64,000 nucleotides of DNA from Acetobacter cibinongensis (GTDB lineage: Bacteria > Pseudomonadota > Alphaproteobacteria > Acetobacterales > Acetobacteraceae). Each line of letters opens with the position of its first letter. Positions within the stretch are counted from its first letter, which is position 1. The notes beneath the pieces were generated by a model that was not told the DNA's origin, did no database searches, and saw nothing but the letters and a program-made list of their open reading frames with translations. Made by a program: the position numbers and the translations under genes. The stretch spans positions 62,001 to 126,000 of the forward strand of contig NZ_BAMV01000005.1 in NCBI RefSeq assembly GCF_000963925.1, in the 5' to 3' direction. Positions 1-9,214 of this stretch are shown piece after piece.

Positions 1-262
1 GGAAGAAGGCTGCACCTTCTGGCCCGATGGTATCCAGCGCCATATTTCTGATAAATTCGTAGCAGACTTCTGCAGCAGCCTGAAAGCGACCGGGCACTAC
101 AGCAGCAGGACGCATACCGAAATACAGGAAAGCAAGAACGAGGCACACAGCCACGATCATGTATAAGGGAGACTGACTGAAGCGCAGTGCGTCACCAAGC
201 CCGCCAAGAACGGGATGAAGCTCGAACTGACCAAGTACGTCGATACTGGAACCGCCCGCCAA
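1..262 (-). CDS. atpB: ATP synthase F0 subunit a, N-terminal part (runs off the window)
   Basis: The minus-strand frame encodes the N-terminus of F0 subunit a, the membrane channel subunit that passes protons to the c-ring. After a short head it shows the family-typical stretch SIDVLGQFELHP followed by a first hydrophobic segment (LYMIVAVCLVLAFLYFG). I place the start at a TTG (position 262), because AGGAG lies 7 nt upstream and no ATG is available. The rest of the gene lies left of base 1. It follows atpI on the same strand, the usual start of an F0 operon. The family call is secure; the TTG start is inferred from the ribosome-binding site. Confidence 0.85.
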   Translation of the reverse strand, partial: MAGGSSIDVLGQFELHPVLGGLGDALRFSQSPLYMIVAVCLVLAFLYFGMRPAAVVPGRFQAAAEVCYEFIRNMALDTIGPEGAAFF

Positions 263-323
263 AACCGCTCTCCTAACCCTTACTGCACCGGGTCTTAACC
301 CACGGCTTGCAGCCTTCTGTTTT

Positions 324-623
324 TTAGATCTGGGGTGGTTTGACCAGCCGCCAGACATTCAGCACTCCTGCACTTCCGCCCAGCAGCGCGAAGATGATCA
401 GGAAGATAGCACGGGTTTTGAACCAATGGTCCAATCCCCAGCCTATTGCCACACCCACAACCAGCGCAGAGATCATTTCTGTCCCTGCACGGAGTGCCAG
501 TGCAGGAAGAGATTGCTCGTCCTGCCCTTGTGCGGCGGCTTTTTCCTCTTTCACCAGCTTTCCGGAGCGGCGCTCGGCTGCATCCAGACGCTTGGCAAAA
601 GACTCGTTACTTTCTTCGCCCAT
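324..623 (-). CDS. atpI: ATP synthase protein I (AtpI/AtpZ family)
   Basis: A 99-residue protein with a charged N-terminal half (rich in E, K and R, about residues 1-38) and two hydrophobic helices (about 45-65 and 70-92), the layout of alphaproteobacterial AtpI. This family assists assembly of the c-ring or the rotor and is not part of the finished enzyme. The ATG at 623 is preceded by GGAGG at 8 nt. A GTG three codons earlier overlaps that ribosome-binding site, so I did not use it. It lies 61 nt upstream of atpB and is probably cotranscribed. Function follows from family and position. Confidence 0.85.
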   Translation of the reverse strand: MGEESNESFAKRLDAAERRSGKLVKEEKAAAQGQDEQSLPALALRAGTEMISALVVGVAIGWGLDHWFKTRAIFLIIFALLGGSAGVLNVWRLVKPPQI

Positions 624-742
624 ACTTCGCACCTCCAGAGGGGTGCAGGCGCTTGCTAACGGGGCTGGTATTCCCTGTCAAGGAAGCATCGCCTGCACGT
701 GCGGGAAAAACCGTCACTTCCGCAAAAAAAAGCGGTTTAGCG

Positions 743-1681
743 TTACTCTTTTTTCTCGGCTTCAGGCAAACCCACCAACCCGCGGGCATAATCCTGAGCC
801 TCAAACGGTCGCAGGTCTTCCGCCTGCTCCCCCACACCGACCGCGTGTACGGGCAGACCAAAGCTATCCGCCAGCGCCACAACAATGCCGCCACGGGCAG
901 AGCCATCAAGCTTGGTCACTACAAGGCCGGTCACGTTCACAAGCTCACGGAACACACGCACCTGCTCCATGGCATTCTGTCCAGTTGTGGCATCCAGCAC
1001 CAGCAGCACCGTATGCGGAGCCGTCTCGTCAAACTTGCGCATAACACGAATGACTTTGGCCAATTCTTCCATAAGCGCACTTTTGTTGTGCAGCCGGCCT
1101 GCGGTGTCGATAAACAGCAGGTCCGCCTGTTCCGCCGTAGCGCGCTTCAAGCCCTCAAAGGCCAGACCGGCGGCATCACAATTGGGTGGGCCGGCAATAA
1201 CGGGGCAGTTTGTGCGCTCCCCCCACACCTGCAACTGCTCAACAGCTGCGGCACGAAAGGTATCACCCGCCACCATCATCACTTTTTTGCCCTGCTCCCC
1301 GAAGGAGCGGGCCATTTTGCCAATGGTGGTGGTTTTCCCCACACCATTCACCCCCACCACCAGCACAACATGCGGTTTATGCGTCGGGTCGGGTTCAAAA
1401 GGCTTGGCCACAGGTTCAAGAATGGTCGCGATTTCTTCCGCCAGAGCATCACGGATTTCTTCGTCCGTTACCTCCGCACCAAAGCGGGAGCGGCGGAAAG
1501 ACTCGATAATACGCTCCGCCACGTTGGGGCCGAGGTCTGCGGTAATCAGCAGGTCCTCCAGTTCCTCCAGCGCTTCCTCATCCAGCTTGCGCTTGGTGAA
1601 GACAGAGGTAAGCCCTCCACCCAGTTTCTGCGTAGAGCGGGACAAGCCCTGCTTCAGGCGAGAAAAAAAACCTAGCGCCAT
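743..1681 (-). CDS. ftsY: Signal recognition particle receptor FtsY
   Basis: A 312-residue SRP-family GTPase. The N-domain helical bundle comes first (about 1-90), then the NG GTPase: P-loop GVNGVGKTTTIGK, the DTAGR motif (G3) and TKLDGSARGG (G4 and closing loop). It docks the SRP-ribosome complex at the inner membrane and hands nascent membrane proteins to SecYEG. It lacks the long acidic N-terminal A domain of the E. coli protein, which is normal in alphaproteobacteria. Its ATG comes one base after the mtaB stop, so dapF, mtaB and ftsY form one translation-coupled unit. Confidence 0.96.
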   Translation of the reverse strand: MALGFFSRLKQGLSRSTQKLGGGLTSVFTKRKLDEEALEELEDLLITADLGPNVAERIIESFRRSRFGAEVTDEEIRDALAEEIATILEPVAKPFEPDPTHKPHVVLVVGVNGVGKTTTIGKMARSFGEQGKKVMMVAGDTFRAAAVEQLQVWGERTNCPVIAGPPNCDAAGLAFEGLKRATAEQADLLFIDTAGRLHNKSALMEELAKVIRVMRKFDETAPHTVLLVLDATTGQNAMEQVRVFRELVNVTGLVVTKLDGSARGGIVVALADSFGLPVHAVGVGEQAEDLRPFEAQDYARGLVGLPEAEKKE

Positions 1682-1682
1682 T

Positions 1683-2927
1683 TCAAACCCTTTCCGCCAG
1701 CAGGCCGGTGTCCTCCACCTTTATGGCACGCAGGCTGATAATCTCACCAATTTCTGCTTCACCCTGCGCCAGACGCACCGGGGCAAACTGTTCACTATGG
1801 CCGGATGTAGGGGTTTCCATCAGCACCCGCAAATCCTGCCCCATCAAAGTTTCAAAATAGGCGCGTGCTGCCTTGGCCCCTACATCCCGCAACTGGGCGG
1901 CACGGGCCTTGCGCTCTGGTACGGGAACTGCACGCATTCTGGCCGCTGGCGTTCCGGGTCGCTCGCTATACGGAAAGACATGCAGGTACGGGATCCCCTG
2001 CTCCGCCAGAAAACTGCGGGTTTCCTCAAACAGGGTGTCATCTTCTGTCGGGAAGCCAGCAATCACGTCCGCACCAATACCAAGCCCCGGGCGCAGGGCA
2101 CGGGCGCGGGCGATAACCCGTGCGGCATCCTCAGCCAGATGGCGGCGCTTCATGCGCTTGAGGATAAGGTCTGACCCTGCCTGCAATGAGAGATGCAGAT
2201 ACGGCATGAAGCGTGGCTCGTTTTCCAGCAACCGCCAGATGTCATCATCAATTTCCACGGGGTCCACGGAGGACAGACGCAGGCGCTCAAGCTGCGGCAC
2301 CAACGCCAGCACACGGCGGCACAACTGACCAAGGCTTGGGGTGCCTGGCAGGTCTCCGCCCCAGGATGTCATGTCAACGCCTGTGAGCACGACTTCACGA
2401 TAGCCCGATTCGACAAGCGCGCGGACCTGCTCCACCACAACACCCACAGGAGCCGAACGGGAGGGACCACGGCCAAACGGAATAATGCAGAACGTGCAAC
2501 GGTGGTCACACCCCTGCTGCACCTGCACAAACGCACGAGTACGCCCTGCAAATTCCGTCACCAGATGGGCGGCTGTTTCCTTGGCGGCCATGATGTCTGA
2601 TACCGCTCGGGCTTCCTGCATGGCAGCAGGAGACCAGCTATCCGCCTTGAGCTTCTCCTCATTTCCCAGCACGCGGGTAACACCCGGCAGGGCAGCCCAG
2701 CGGTCTGGGTCAATCTGGGCAGCACAGCCTGTCACCACTATGCGTGCGCCCGGCTTGTCCCGGTGAGCACGACGAATGGCCTGACGCGCCTGCCGCTCGG
2801 CCTCACCCGTCACAGCACAGGTGTTTACGATAATCACATCATCCAGCGCGGCTGCGTGTTCGCGCATCACCTCGCTTTCCCATGTGTTCAGGCGGCAGCC
2901 GAAGGTAAGAATTTCCGGTTTGGTCAT
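1683..2927 (-). CDS. mtaB: tRNA N6-threonylcarbamoyladenosine(37) methylthiotransferase MtaB
   Basis: A 414-residue radical-SAM methylthiotransferase. The N-terminal MTTase domain carries conserved cysteines in FGCRLNTWESE, NTCAVT and VTGCAAQ (auxiliary 4Fe-4S cluster). The radical SAM motif C140-x3-C144-x2-C147 (CDHRCTFC) follows, and a short TRAM-like tail closes the protein. It converts t6A37 to ms2t6A37 in tRNAs reading ANN codons. The FGCRLN and NTCAVT signatures favour MtaB over MiaB or RimO. Its start overlaps the dapF stop by 4 nt (ATGA). Confidence 0.93.
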   Translation of the reverse strand: MTKPEILTFGCRLNTWESEVMREHAAALDDVIIVNTCAVTGEAERQARQAIRRAHRDKPGARIVVTGCAAQIDPDRWAALPGVTRVLGNEEKLKADSWSPAAMQEARAVSDIMAAKETAAHLVTEFAGRTRAFVQVQQGCDHRCTFCIIPFGRGPSRSAPVGVVVEQVRALVESGYREVVLTGVDMTSWGGDLPGTPSLGQLCRRVLALVPQLERLRLSSVDPVEIDDDIWRLLENEPRFMPYLHLSLQAGSDLILKRMKRRHLAEDAARVIARARALRPGLGIGADVIAGFPTEDDTLFEETRSFLAEQGIPYLHVFPYSERPGTPAARMRAVPVPERKARAAQLRDVGAKAARAYFETLMGQDLRVLMETPTSGHSEQFAPVRLAQGEAEIGEIISLRAIKVEDTGLLAERV

Positions 2928-3736
2928 GAGGGGTAGTCAGCCAGAACGACTGTCCCTTCAAAAGCAAGAGTTGCAGAGCCAGTCATGAGCACGTGGTTAT
3001 TGGCAGCCCATTCAATATGCAATGTGCCGCCATCCAGTTCCACGGTGCAGGTACGTTCGGTCAGGCCACGCCGCGCTGCATTGACCACTGCCGCACAGGC
3101 CCCGGAACCACAGGCCTCGGTAACACCCGCGCCACGTTCATGCACTTTCAGGCGCATACGGGTTGGGCTTTCAATTTTTGCAAAGCCGATATTGGCACGT
3201 TCAGGAAACAGCGCATCATGCTCCAACGCATGACCTTGGTTCAGCATATCAAAATCACTGACAAAAAATGTCGCATGGGGGTTCCCCATGGACGCCGCTG
3301 CCGGGTCTCCGGGCAACGGCAGGTGGAGTGTGTCGTGCGCGTGCGCCAGGGGCACGTTCTGCCACTCCAGCTTTGGCTCACCCATATCCACAGTCACCTG
3401 ACCGTTTTCTGCAATACTGGCAGGCAGCACACCGGCGCGCGTTTGCAGCACAGGAGTGCGGTTACCGCTCTCACGCCACATAAGGTCTGCCACGCAGCGG
3501 GAGGCATTGCCGCAGGCTCCGGCTTCTGACCCATCAGGATTAAAGAAGCGTACAAACACATCCGCCCCTTCCGCACATGCCGGGCGTAACGTGACCAGTT
3601 GATCACACCCGATCCCCCGTTTTCGGTGCGCCAGTGCGGCAATACGCACGGGCGTGAGGGACAGGTGAGCGGTACGTTCATCAAGAATGACAAAGTCATT
3701 CCCAAGTCCGTGCATCTTGTGAAAGGAGGTCAGCAT
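2924..3736 (-). CDS. dapF: Diaminopimelate epimerase
   Basis: A 270-residue PLP-independent racemase that interconverts LL- and meso-diaminopimelate in lysine and peptidoglycan synthesis. Both catalytic cysteines are present: C75 in GACGNASRC and C209 in EACGSGACA. The N-terminal HGLGNDF motif is also typical. AAGG lies 6 nt before the ATG. It is the first gene of the dapF-mtaB-ftsY unit, and a 16-bp inverted repeat (3792-3807) sits just upstream, between it and the glyoxalase gene. Confidence 0.96.
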   Translation of the reverse strand: MLTSFHKMHGLGNDFVILDERTAHLSLTPVRIAALAHRKRGIGCDQLVTLRPACAEGADVFVRFFNPDGSEAGACGNASRCVADLMWRESGNRTPVLQTRAGVLPASIAENGQVTVDMGEPKLEWQNVPLAHAHDTLHLPLPGDPAAASMGNPHATFFVSDFDMLNQGHALEHDALFPERANIGFAKIESPTRMRLKVHERGAGVTEACGSGACAAVVNAARRGLTERTCTVELDGGTLHIEWAANNHVLMTGSATLAFEGTVVLADYPS

Positions 3737-3791
3737 GGTGCGCCTTATAAGCCAGTGCGCCTGCTAACGCCATAATGGAAGCAGGCCACTG

Positions 3792-3807
3792 ACCTGACGT
3801 GTCAGGT
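3792..3807. repeat. Inverted repeat between glyoxalase gene and dapF
   Basis: The arms ACCTGAC and GTCAGGT are separated by two bases. It lies 2 nt beyond the stop codon of the glyoxalase gene and 56 nt upstream of dapF, both on the minus strand. No T-run follows on the minus strand, so it is a weak terminator candidate. It could equally be an operator for the dapF operon. Confidence 0.4.
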
Positions 3808-3808
3808 T

Positions 3809-4210
3809 TTACAGAAAACGCCCCGGCGCGCCGCGCTGAAGCACCTCTATTTTATACCCATCTGGGTCGGTCAGGAAGAAAAACGTACCCACAACCCGGC
3901 CATCATTTTCAAACGTCTTGATCGGGGTAACGGTCAGGCCAACCTCTGACAGGCGTGCATGCTCGGCCCGAACATCCTCTACAGACACGGCAAGGTGCCC
4001 GTACCCATTCCCCAGGTCGTAAGATTCGGTCCGCCCCTGGTTGACAGTCAGTTCGAGCTCAAAGGTCTGTTCCGCGTTGGACAGGTAGATGAGGGAAAAA
4101 TCAATAAATTCGATTTTTTCTGCGACCGTCAGGCCCAGAGCCAGCTCATAAAACGCCAATGACCGTGCCTCATCGAGCACACGGATCATCGAATGGATCA
4201 TTTTTGCCAC
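3809..4210 (-). CDS. gloA: Lactoylglutathione lyase / glyoxalase I
   Basis: A 133-residue vicinal-oxygen-chelate protein very close to glyoxalase I: MIRVLD near the start, FYELALGL, FELELTVN, GNGYGHLAVSV and FFLTDPDGYKIE. The His and Glu metal ligands of the family are all in place. It isomerises the methylglyoxal-glutathione hemithioacetal to S-lactoylglutathione. I chose the GTG at 4210, because GGAGA stands 6 nt upstream and the protein then begins like known GloA sequences. The longer upstream reading (to 4264) adds 18 lysine-rich residues unlike the family. Confidence 0.9.
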   Translation of the reverse strand: MAKMIHSMIRVLDEARSLAFYELALGLTVAEKIEFIDFSLIYLSNAEQTFELELTVNQGRTESYDLGNGYGHLAVSVEDVRAEHARLSEVGLTVTPIKTFENDGRVVGTFFFLTDPDGYKIEVLQRGAPGRFL

Positions 4211-4367
4211 AGTCACTCTCCGTTTAACTTTATAATTATTTTTATGCTTATAATGCACACACAAAGCGCCATGAAATTATTTTTTAAATAATGTGCTCTT
4301 TACGCACCCCACAAATAAATGGTTCACAAATAGGCACATCATCTCTGCCTGGATTATCCGTAAAACC

Positions 4368-6293
4368 ATGCTTTTTTTTCGTTCCTTGTCGGGTTCGACT
4401 GTCCTGCGCGCGCGTACTCTGTTGTTTGTTGGTTCTGTTCTTGCAACCAGCAGCCTCACCGCGCCTTATTTTAATGTGGCACACGCCGCAGGAGACGACA
4501 GCGCTTCCCTAGATGTGCTGGAAAAGCAGATGGCGCGTATTCAGGCGCAGCAGATGGAACTGCAAAAAACGCTTGTCAGCATGCAAAAGCAGATTGCGGC
4601 TCACAGGGCCGCACTGACCCACGGCGGCAAAAGCGGCAGCACAGTGCGGCATGGTGGAAGCGGCCATATAACGCCCCCCTCAGAAGCTGGTGAGGAAAGC
4701 CAGTGGGCTGCCACCACGCCAGCCGAGCATCTTGCTACCGGCGGCCATACAACCACGGCCATGAACACGCGCGGCCCGCACCTCCACCATGCCACCGGCC
4801 CGGATGCAGAAGCCGTTTTTTCTGGCGCAGATGACAAGCCGGATGTTGAGGCCGTGATTGGCCACCGTGCGGAAGACATTATTTCACATCTGGCAGAAAA
4901 TGGTGTTGGCCCTCACCCGCGTGAAACCGTGGGCGCACAGGCGGCGGGCGCATTGGGCGACCATGGCGTGTTCCATATGGGACCTGTCAGCCTGATCCTG
5001 GGTGGCTTTCTGGATGCCTCGACTGTGCTGGAAAACCGGCATGTGCCGTCCGGTACGTTCAATTACTGGCAAGCCATGCCCTACCCTAACGAGTCGCGGT
5101 ACCATACCAACAACTTTGAGGGCAGCGCCCGCTACAGCCGTATCTCGCTCATGGCGCGGGGCAATGTGGATGCCCACTCCACCATTTCCGGTTTTTATGA
5201 AATGGACTTCGGGGCTGGGGCCGCCACAACAGACGCTTACGAGAGTAACAGCTACGCCTTCCGTATGCGTCAGCTTTATCTGGCTTACGATAATAGCGAC
5301 ATCAATTTCCATTTCCTGGCGGGTCAGGCGTGGACCATGCTGACACCGGGCCGGATTGGCATTACGCCACGGCAGGAAAGCCTGCCGGAAACCATTGAGG
5401 CCTCCATGCTGGCTGGCCAGACATGGGCCAGACAATTGCAGTTCCGGTTTGTGGAAGACTTTTTCAAGCATCGTCTGTGGCTTGGGCTGTCTATTGAAAA
5501 CCCGCAAACTCTGTATGACACCACGGGCTTCACCAATAATGATGGGGCTGTACGCCTGCCTAACGGCAGAATTGCGACCATCAGCAGCAATGGTACAGGC
5601 CTGACGAACGATGCCCCCTTCTCCAACGAGATTGCTCCGGACGTTATTGCCAAGGTGGCATGGGACCCGTCCTGGGGCCATTACGAAGCGGAAGGGATCT
5701 TGCATTTTCCACATGACCGAGTCGCAACGGAAGGTCAGGGCCATAACAACACGGCCATTGCTGGCGGCGGTGGTGGCTCCATGGTGCTGCCAGTCATCCC
5801 CCACAAAGTGGAGGTCCGGCTGGCTGGTCTGGCTGGCGTAGGTATTGGGCGCTATGGCTCGGTCCTGCTGCCAGACGCCACCTTGAAAGCTACGGGAGAG
5901 CCGGACCCCATACCCTCCGTTCAGGCAACAGGGGGTATTATTGCCCACCCCAACCCACGCATTGATGTGTATGGTTATTTTGGCTACCAGGCCGCAGGCC
6001 GCCGTTATTCCAGCTACGGCACCGGGGGGGCTTATGGGTACGGCAACCCGACCTACTCCAACCTTGGCTGTGGCATTGAACTGTCCACGCTGGGCTGCAC
6101 TGCCAACACGCGCAGTGTCATGGAAGCAACCATCGGCGCGTGGTACCGGTTCTTCAAAGGAAAGTACGGAACTGTTGAGGCTGGAGCCCAGCTTGCGTAC
6201 TCCCGCAGAGACGCCTGGAAAGGCCAAGGTGGAGGCCCGGATACAAATATGAGTCAGATATTTCTGGACTTCCGCTACCTGCCGTTCCAGTAA
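4368..6293 (+). CDS. DcaP-like trimeric outer-membrane porin
   Basis: About 641 residues from the chosen ATG. A signal peptide (positive head, hydrophobic core, cleavage after AHA about residue 40) is followed by a coiled-coil heptad stretch (LEKQMARIQAQQMELQKT). A His/Gly/Thr-rich linker of roughly 120 residues comes next, then a long beta-rich domain with alternating aromatic strands and a C-terminal Phe-containing end (LDFRYLPFQ). This matches DcaP-type porins, which take up dicarboxylates or other small anions. An upstream ATG at 4293 would add 25 residues in front of the signal peptide and is unlikely. The substrate cannot be told from sequence. Confidence 0.75.
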   Translation: MLFFRSLSGSTVLRARTLLFVGSVLATSSLTAPYFNVAHAAGDDSASLDVLEKQMARIQAQQMELQKTLVSMQKQIAAHRAALTHGGKSGSTVRHGGSGHITPPSEAGEESQWAATTPAEHLATGGHTTTAMNTRGPHLHHATGPDAEAVFSGADDKPDVEAVIGHRAEDIISHLAENGVGPHPRETVGAQAAGALGDHGVFHMGPVSLILGGFLDASTVLENRHVPSGTFNYWQAMPYPNESRYHTNNFEGSARYSRISLMARGNVDAHSTISGFYEMDFGAGAATTDAYESNSYAFRMRQLYLAYDNSDINFHFLAGQAWTMLTPGRIGITPRQESLPETIEASMLAGQTWARQLQFRFVEDFFKHRLWLGLSIENPQTLYDTTGFTNNDGAVRLPNGRIATISSNGTGLTNDAPFSNEIAPDVIAKVAWDPSWGHYEAEGILHFPHDRVATEGQGHNNTAIAGGGGGSMVLPVIPHKVEVRLAGLAGVGIGRYGSVLLPDATLKATGEPDPIPSVQATGGIIAHPNPRIDVYGYFGYQAAGRRYSSYGTGGAYGYGNPTYSNLGCGIELSTLGCTANTRSVMEATIGAWYRFFKGKYGTVEAGAQLAYSRRDAWKGQGGGPDTNMSQIFLDFRYLPFQ

Positions 6294-6408
6294 CAGGGCA
6301 CGCTTCTCAAAAAGCGCCTATGGGCAAAAGTTCTCCGGCCAGAGTCTGGCCTTTAAAGCGGGGAACCTTTATCCCCACCTTATTCTTGTTGCCTGGACCT
6401 AAAGACGT

Positions 6409-8190
6409 ATGCCTTTTCAGAATGCCCCCGCCTCTCTTGCGAGCGCCCTTGCTGCTCGTGGGTATGATTCCGCAACCCCTGTTCAGGCGGCTGTTATCGC
6501 CCCTGAAGCCGAGGGGCGGGACCTGCTGGTTTCAGCCCGCACCGGCTCCGGTAAAACCGTAGCCTTCGGGCTGGCCATGGCCAGCACCCTGCTTGAAGAG
6601 TCTGGCCGCTGCCCGCATGCGGGTGCACCGCTGGCTCTTGTTATTGCTCCAACCCGTGAACTTGCCCTGCAGGTTCGGAACGAACTGGAATGGCTGTACG
6701 GTCAGACCGGTGCCCGCATTGTCTCCTGCGTAGGCGGTATGGAACCGCGCAAGGAAGCCCGTGCGCTTTCTGCCGGGTGCCACATTGTTGTGGGAACGCC
6801 AGGCCGTTTGTGTGACCATCTGTCACGCGGGCAGTTGAACCTGTCCAACCTGCGCGCCGTTGTGCTGGACGAAGCGGACGAAATGCTGGACCTCGGCTTC
6901 CGTGATGAGCTGGAAACCCTGCTCAAAGCCATGCCGGACACGCGCCGCACCCTGCTGTTTTCCGCTACCATTGCGCGTGAAATTGCAGCCCTTGCCCGCC
7001 GCTACCAGCACGATGCCCTGCGCATTGACACACAAACCGGCAGCGCACCGCACAGCGACATTTCCTACCGCGCCATTTTGACAGACCAGTCCGATATGGC
7101 TGGCTCCATTGTTAATGTTCTGCGGTTGATGGAATCTCCCTCTGCAATCGTATTCTGCCACACCCGTGAAGCGGTGCGCCAGTTACAGGCCATTCTTACG
7201 GAACGTGGGTTCTCCTCCGTCGCCATTTCCGGTGATCTGGGGCAGAACGAACGCAGCCGCGCCATTGAAAGCCTGCGCCACGGTCAGGCCCGTGTATGCG
7301 TGGCAACAGACGTGGCAGCCCGTGGTATTGATATTCCGGACCTTGGTCTGGTTATTCATGCAAGCCTGCCCTCCAACCCGGCAACGCTGCTGCACCGTTC
7401 AGGCCGTACAGGCCGTGCGGGCCGTAAAGGCACCTGCGTTCTGCTGGTTCCTGCAAGCCGCCGCCGTCTGGCGGAACGCCTGCTGGAAGCCGCAAAGGTT
7501 GAAGCTGAATGGAGCGGTGCCCCAACACCGGAAGCCATTGCCAATGCTGACGCCGAACGCCTTCTGGCTGCCCCGGCACTGAATGTGCAGGTGCCGGAAA
7601 GCGGTGAGATGCATGACCTGATTGCCAAGCTGACGGAAAGCCATTCCTCCCAGCAACTGGCCGCAGCTCTGATTTCCATGTGGAGCCAGAACCTGCCAAC
7701 ACCAGCCAGTGTGCGCGTGCTCTCCCCCGGCTCTATCAAAAAAGCCCCGCGTGAGAGAACCCGTGACGGTGAACGCCCGGAACGCGGTGAACGCAGCGAA
7801 CGTGGCCCGCGTGAAGCAGGCTCATGGTTCCGTCTGTCCGTTGGGCGTGAAGACAAGGCCGACCCAAAATGGCTGGTGCCTATGCTGTGCCGCTTGGGTG
7901 GTATTAAAAAGCAGGACATCGGGGCTATTCGCATTCAGCCAGACCATACTCTGGTGGAAATTGCGCAGGATAAAGCTGAACGCTTCCAGTCTTGTGCTGC
8001 TGCAACTGATCCGGATGAGATCTCTGTTGAACCTGCAGAAGCCCCCCGTCAGGGTGGTTTCCGTGGCAAACCGGGCGGCGGTGCCGGACCGGGTGCTGGC
8101 AGCAAGCGCCCACCCCGCAAAGGTGGCGCTGGTGGTGGCGGGGATCGGCCTTTTAAAGGGGCAACCAGCCGCAAGCGTAAAAGCTTCTAA
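6409..8190 (+). CDS. DEAD-box RNA helicase with DbpA-type RNA-binding tail
   Basis: A 593-residue protein with the complete DEAD-box core: Q-motif region (ATPVQAAVI), SARTGSGKT (I), PTRELALQ (Ia), VGTPGRL, DEADEML (II), SAT (III), then ARGIDIPD (V) and HRSGRTGRAG (VI). After the core comes a charged linker, a domain resembling the DbpA RNA-binding fold (SWFRLSVGREDKADPKWLVP through VEIAQDKAERF), and a basic Gly/Arg-rich tail. Such enzymes unwind rRNA during 50S assembly or act at low temperature. It is transcribed alone and ends in a strong terminator. Confidence 0.92.
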   Translation: MPFQNAPASLASALAARGYDSATPVQAAVIAPEAEGRDLLVSARTGSGKTVAFGLAMASTLLEESGRCPHAGAPLALVIAPTRELALQVRNELEWLYGQTGARIVSCVGGMEPRKEARALSAGCHIVVGTPGRLCDHLSRGQLNLSNLRAVVLDEADEMLDLGFRDELETLLKAMPDTRRTLLFSATIAREIAALARRYQHDALRIDTQTGSAPHSDISYRAILTDQSDMAGSIVNVLRLMESPSAIVFCHTREAVRQLQAILTERGFSSVAISGDLGQNERSRAIESLRHGQARVCVATDVAARGIDIPDLGLVIHASLPSNPATLLHRSGRTGRAGRKGTCVLLVPASRRRLAERLLEAAKVEAEWSGAPTPEAIANADAERLLAAPALNVQVPESGEMHDLIAKLTESHSSQQLAAALISMWSQNLPTPASVRVLSPGSIKKAPRERTRDGERPERGERSERGPREAGSWFRLSVGREDKADPKWLVPMLCRLGGIKKQDIGAIRIQPDHTLVEIAQDKAERFQSCAAATDPDEISVEPAEAPRQGGFRGKPGGGAGPGAGSKRPPRKGGAGGGGDRPFKGATSRKRKSF

Positions 8191-8202
8191 AGCTTGATTA
8201 CA

Positions 8203-8236
8203 AAAACGGCCCTTCCATCTGGAAGGGCCGTTTTTT
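8203..8236 (+). terminator. Intrinsic terminator of the helicase gene
   Basis: A perfect stem AAAACGGCCCTTCC/GGAAGGGCCGTTTT with a 4-nt loop (ATCT) and a T-run. It lies between the helicase gene and the convergent repeat-protein gene, and the A-run on the other side lets it serve both strands. Confidence 0.93.
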
Positions 8237-8282
8237 ATTGCACCGCTTTGCAGAGAGGCAACTTGCCTCTCCCCCAAACCTC

Positions 8283-9062
8283 TTAGAGTTTTGGAAGGCT
8301 GGTTGCGTCTTTCCAGTCCGCTTTCAACCGGTCTTTTTGGGACTTAATGGCGTTGCGTGTGCTGTCGCCCGTGTTGTTCCAGCTTTTTTTGGTTGTATCG
8401 TACTTGTCCTGCGTGGCCTTCAGTTTATCCTGCCATTTCTGGCGTGTGGCCTCATCCGCAGTCTTGATTTTGTTTTCTACAGTGTTTTTGGACGTATCAA
8501 ACTTGTCCTGCCACTTCTGACGGGTTTCCTCGTTTGCGTTGTTCCACTTATCCTGCGCATTTTTACCGGCGTTCTTTATGCTGTCACGCTCAGACTCAAG
8601 CTTTTTGCGGGTTGCCTCGTCAGTATTCTTCCATTTGTTCTCAGCTTCTTTTTGCGTGTTGCTGACTTTGTCCTGCCATTTCTGGCGGGTTTCATCGCTG
8701 GCATTATTCCATTTGTCACGCGCTGCCTTGCCTACATCCTTGACACTATCGCGCTCGGATTCAAGGCGTTTACGTGTGGAGGCGTCCGCGTTGTTCCACT
8801 GCTCCTTGGCCGTTTTCTGAGCAGAGTTCAGTTTGTCCTGCCACCCTTGTTTGGTTTGATCAGCGGATGACGTCAAACTGTCACGGGCATTTTTGAATGT
8901 ATCTTTGAAGCTGGATGACAATTGCTTCGTATCATTCTTGACAGCACTCCGTGTGTTGTCCCACCCCTGTTGTACCTGCTCTTGCGCGGAGGCAACGGTT
9001 CCAGACAGCATAAGCGCTGCAAGGGGTAAAACCACCATGGAAATTTTTTGAATGGAGCGCAT
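8283..9062 (-). CDS. Secreted amphipathic-helix repeat protein (apolipoprotein/LEA-like)
   Basis: A 259-residue protein of unknown function. A signal peptide (cleavage near VASA-QE, about residue 26) is followed by a highly charged, almost wholly helical mature region poor in Pro, Gly and Cys. From about residue 75 there are six units of 26-30 residues with the recurring cores ATRxKLESERDS and ETRQKWQDK. The units alternate in two types, so units 1-2 and 3-4 are near copies of a roughly 55-residue block. The 11-residue amphipathic periodicity resembles apolipoprotein A/E or LEA proteins. It may bind membranes or act as a periplasmic stress protectant; this is inference from composition only. 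Confidence 0.75.
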   Translation of the reverse strand: MRSIQKISMVVLPLAALMLSGTVASAQEQVQQGWDNTRSAVKNDTKQLSSSFKDTFKNARDSLTSSADQTKQGWQDKLNSAQKTAKEQWNNADASTRKRLESERDSVKDVGKAARDKWNNASDETRQKWQDKVSNTQKEAENKWKNTDEATRKKLESERDSIKNAGKNAQDKWNNANEETRQKWQDKFDTSKNTVENKIKTADEATRQKWQDKLKATQDKYDTTKKSWNNTGDSTRNAIKSQKDRLKADWKDATSLPKL

Positions 9063-9214
9063 GAATAATCCTTTCCTTATCCCTGATAATCAGCAGGGTA
9101 ACGGCAGTGTGTTAACCATGACATTTTGTCAAAAAAACGCCTTGGCTCCTTCCCGCTAGAAAGCACCGCACAGAACCATTTGGTTTTATTTCTCTCTGTA
9201 CACAGGAATACTTA

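Noticed and set aside
885-2174. Long plus-strand open frame over ftsY and mtaB (429 codons)
   Set aside because: It is antisense to two well-recognised genes, has no domain, is Ser/Thr/Arg-rich as shadow frames of GC-rich genes are, and has no ribosome-binding site.
4884-6227. Long minus-strand open frame over the porin gene (447 codons)
   Set aside because: It is antisense to a porin with signal peptide, coiled coil and beta-barrel features; its own translation shows no coherent fold.
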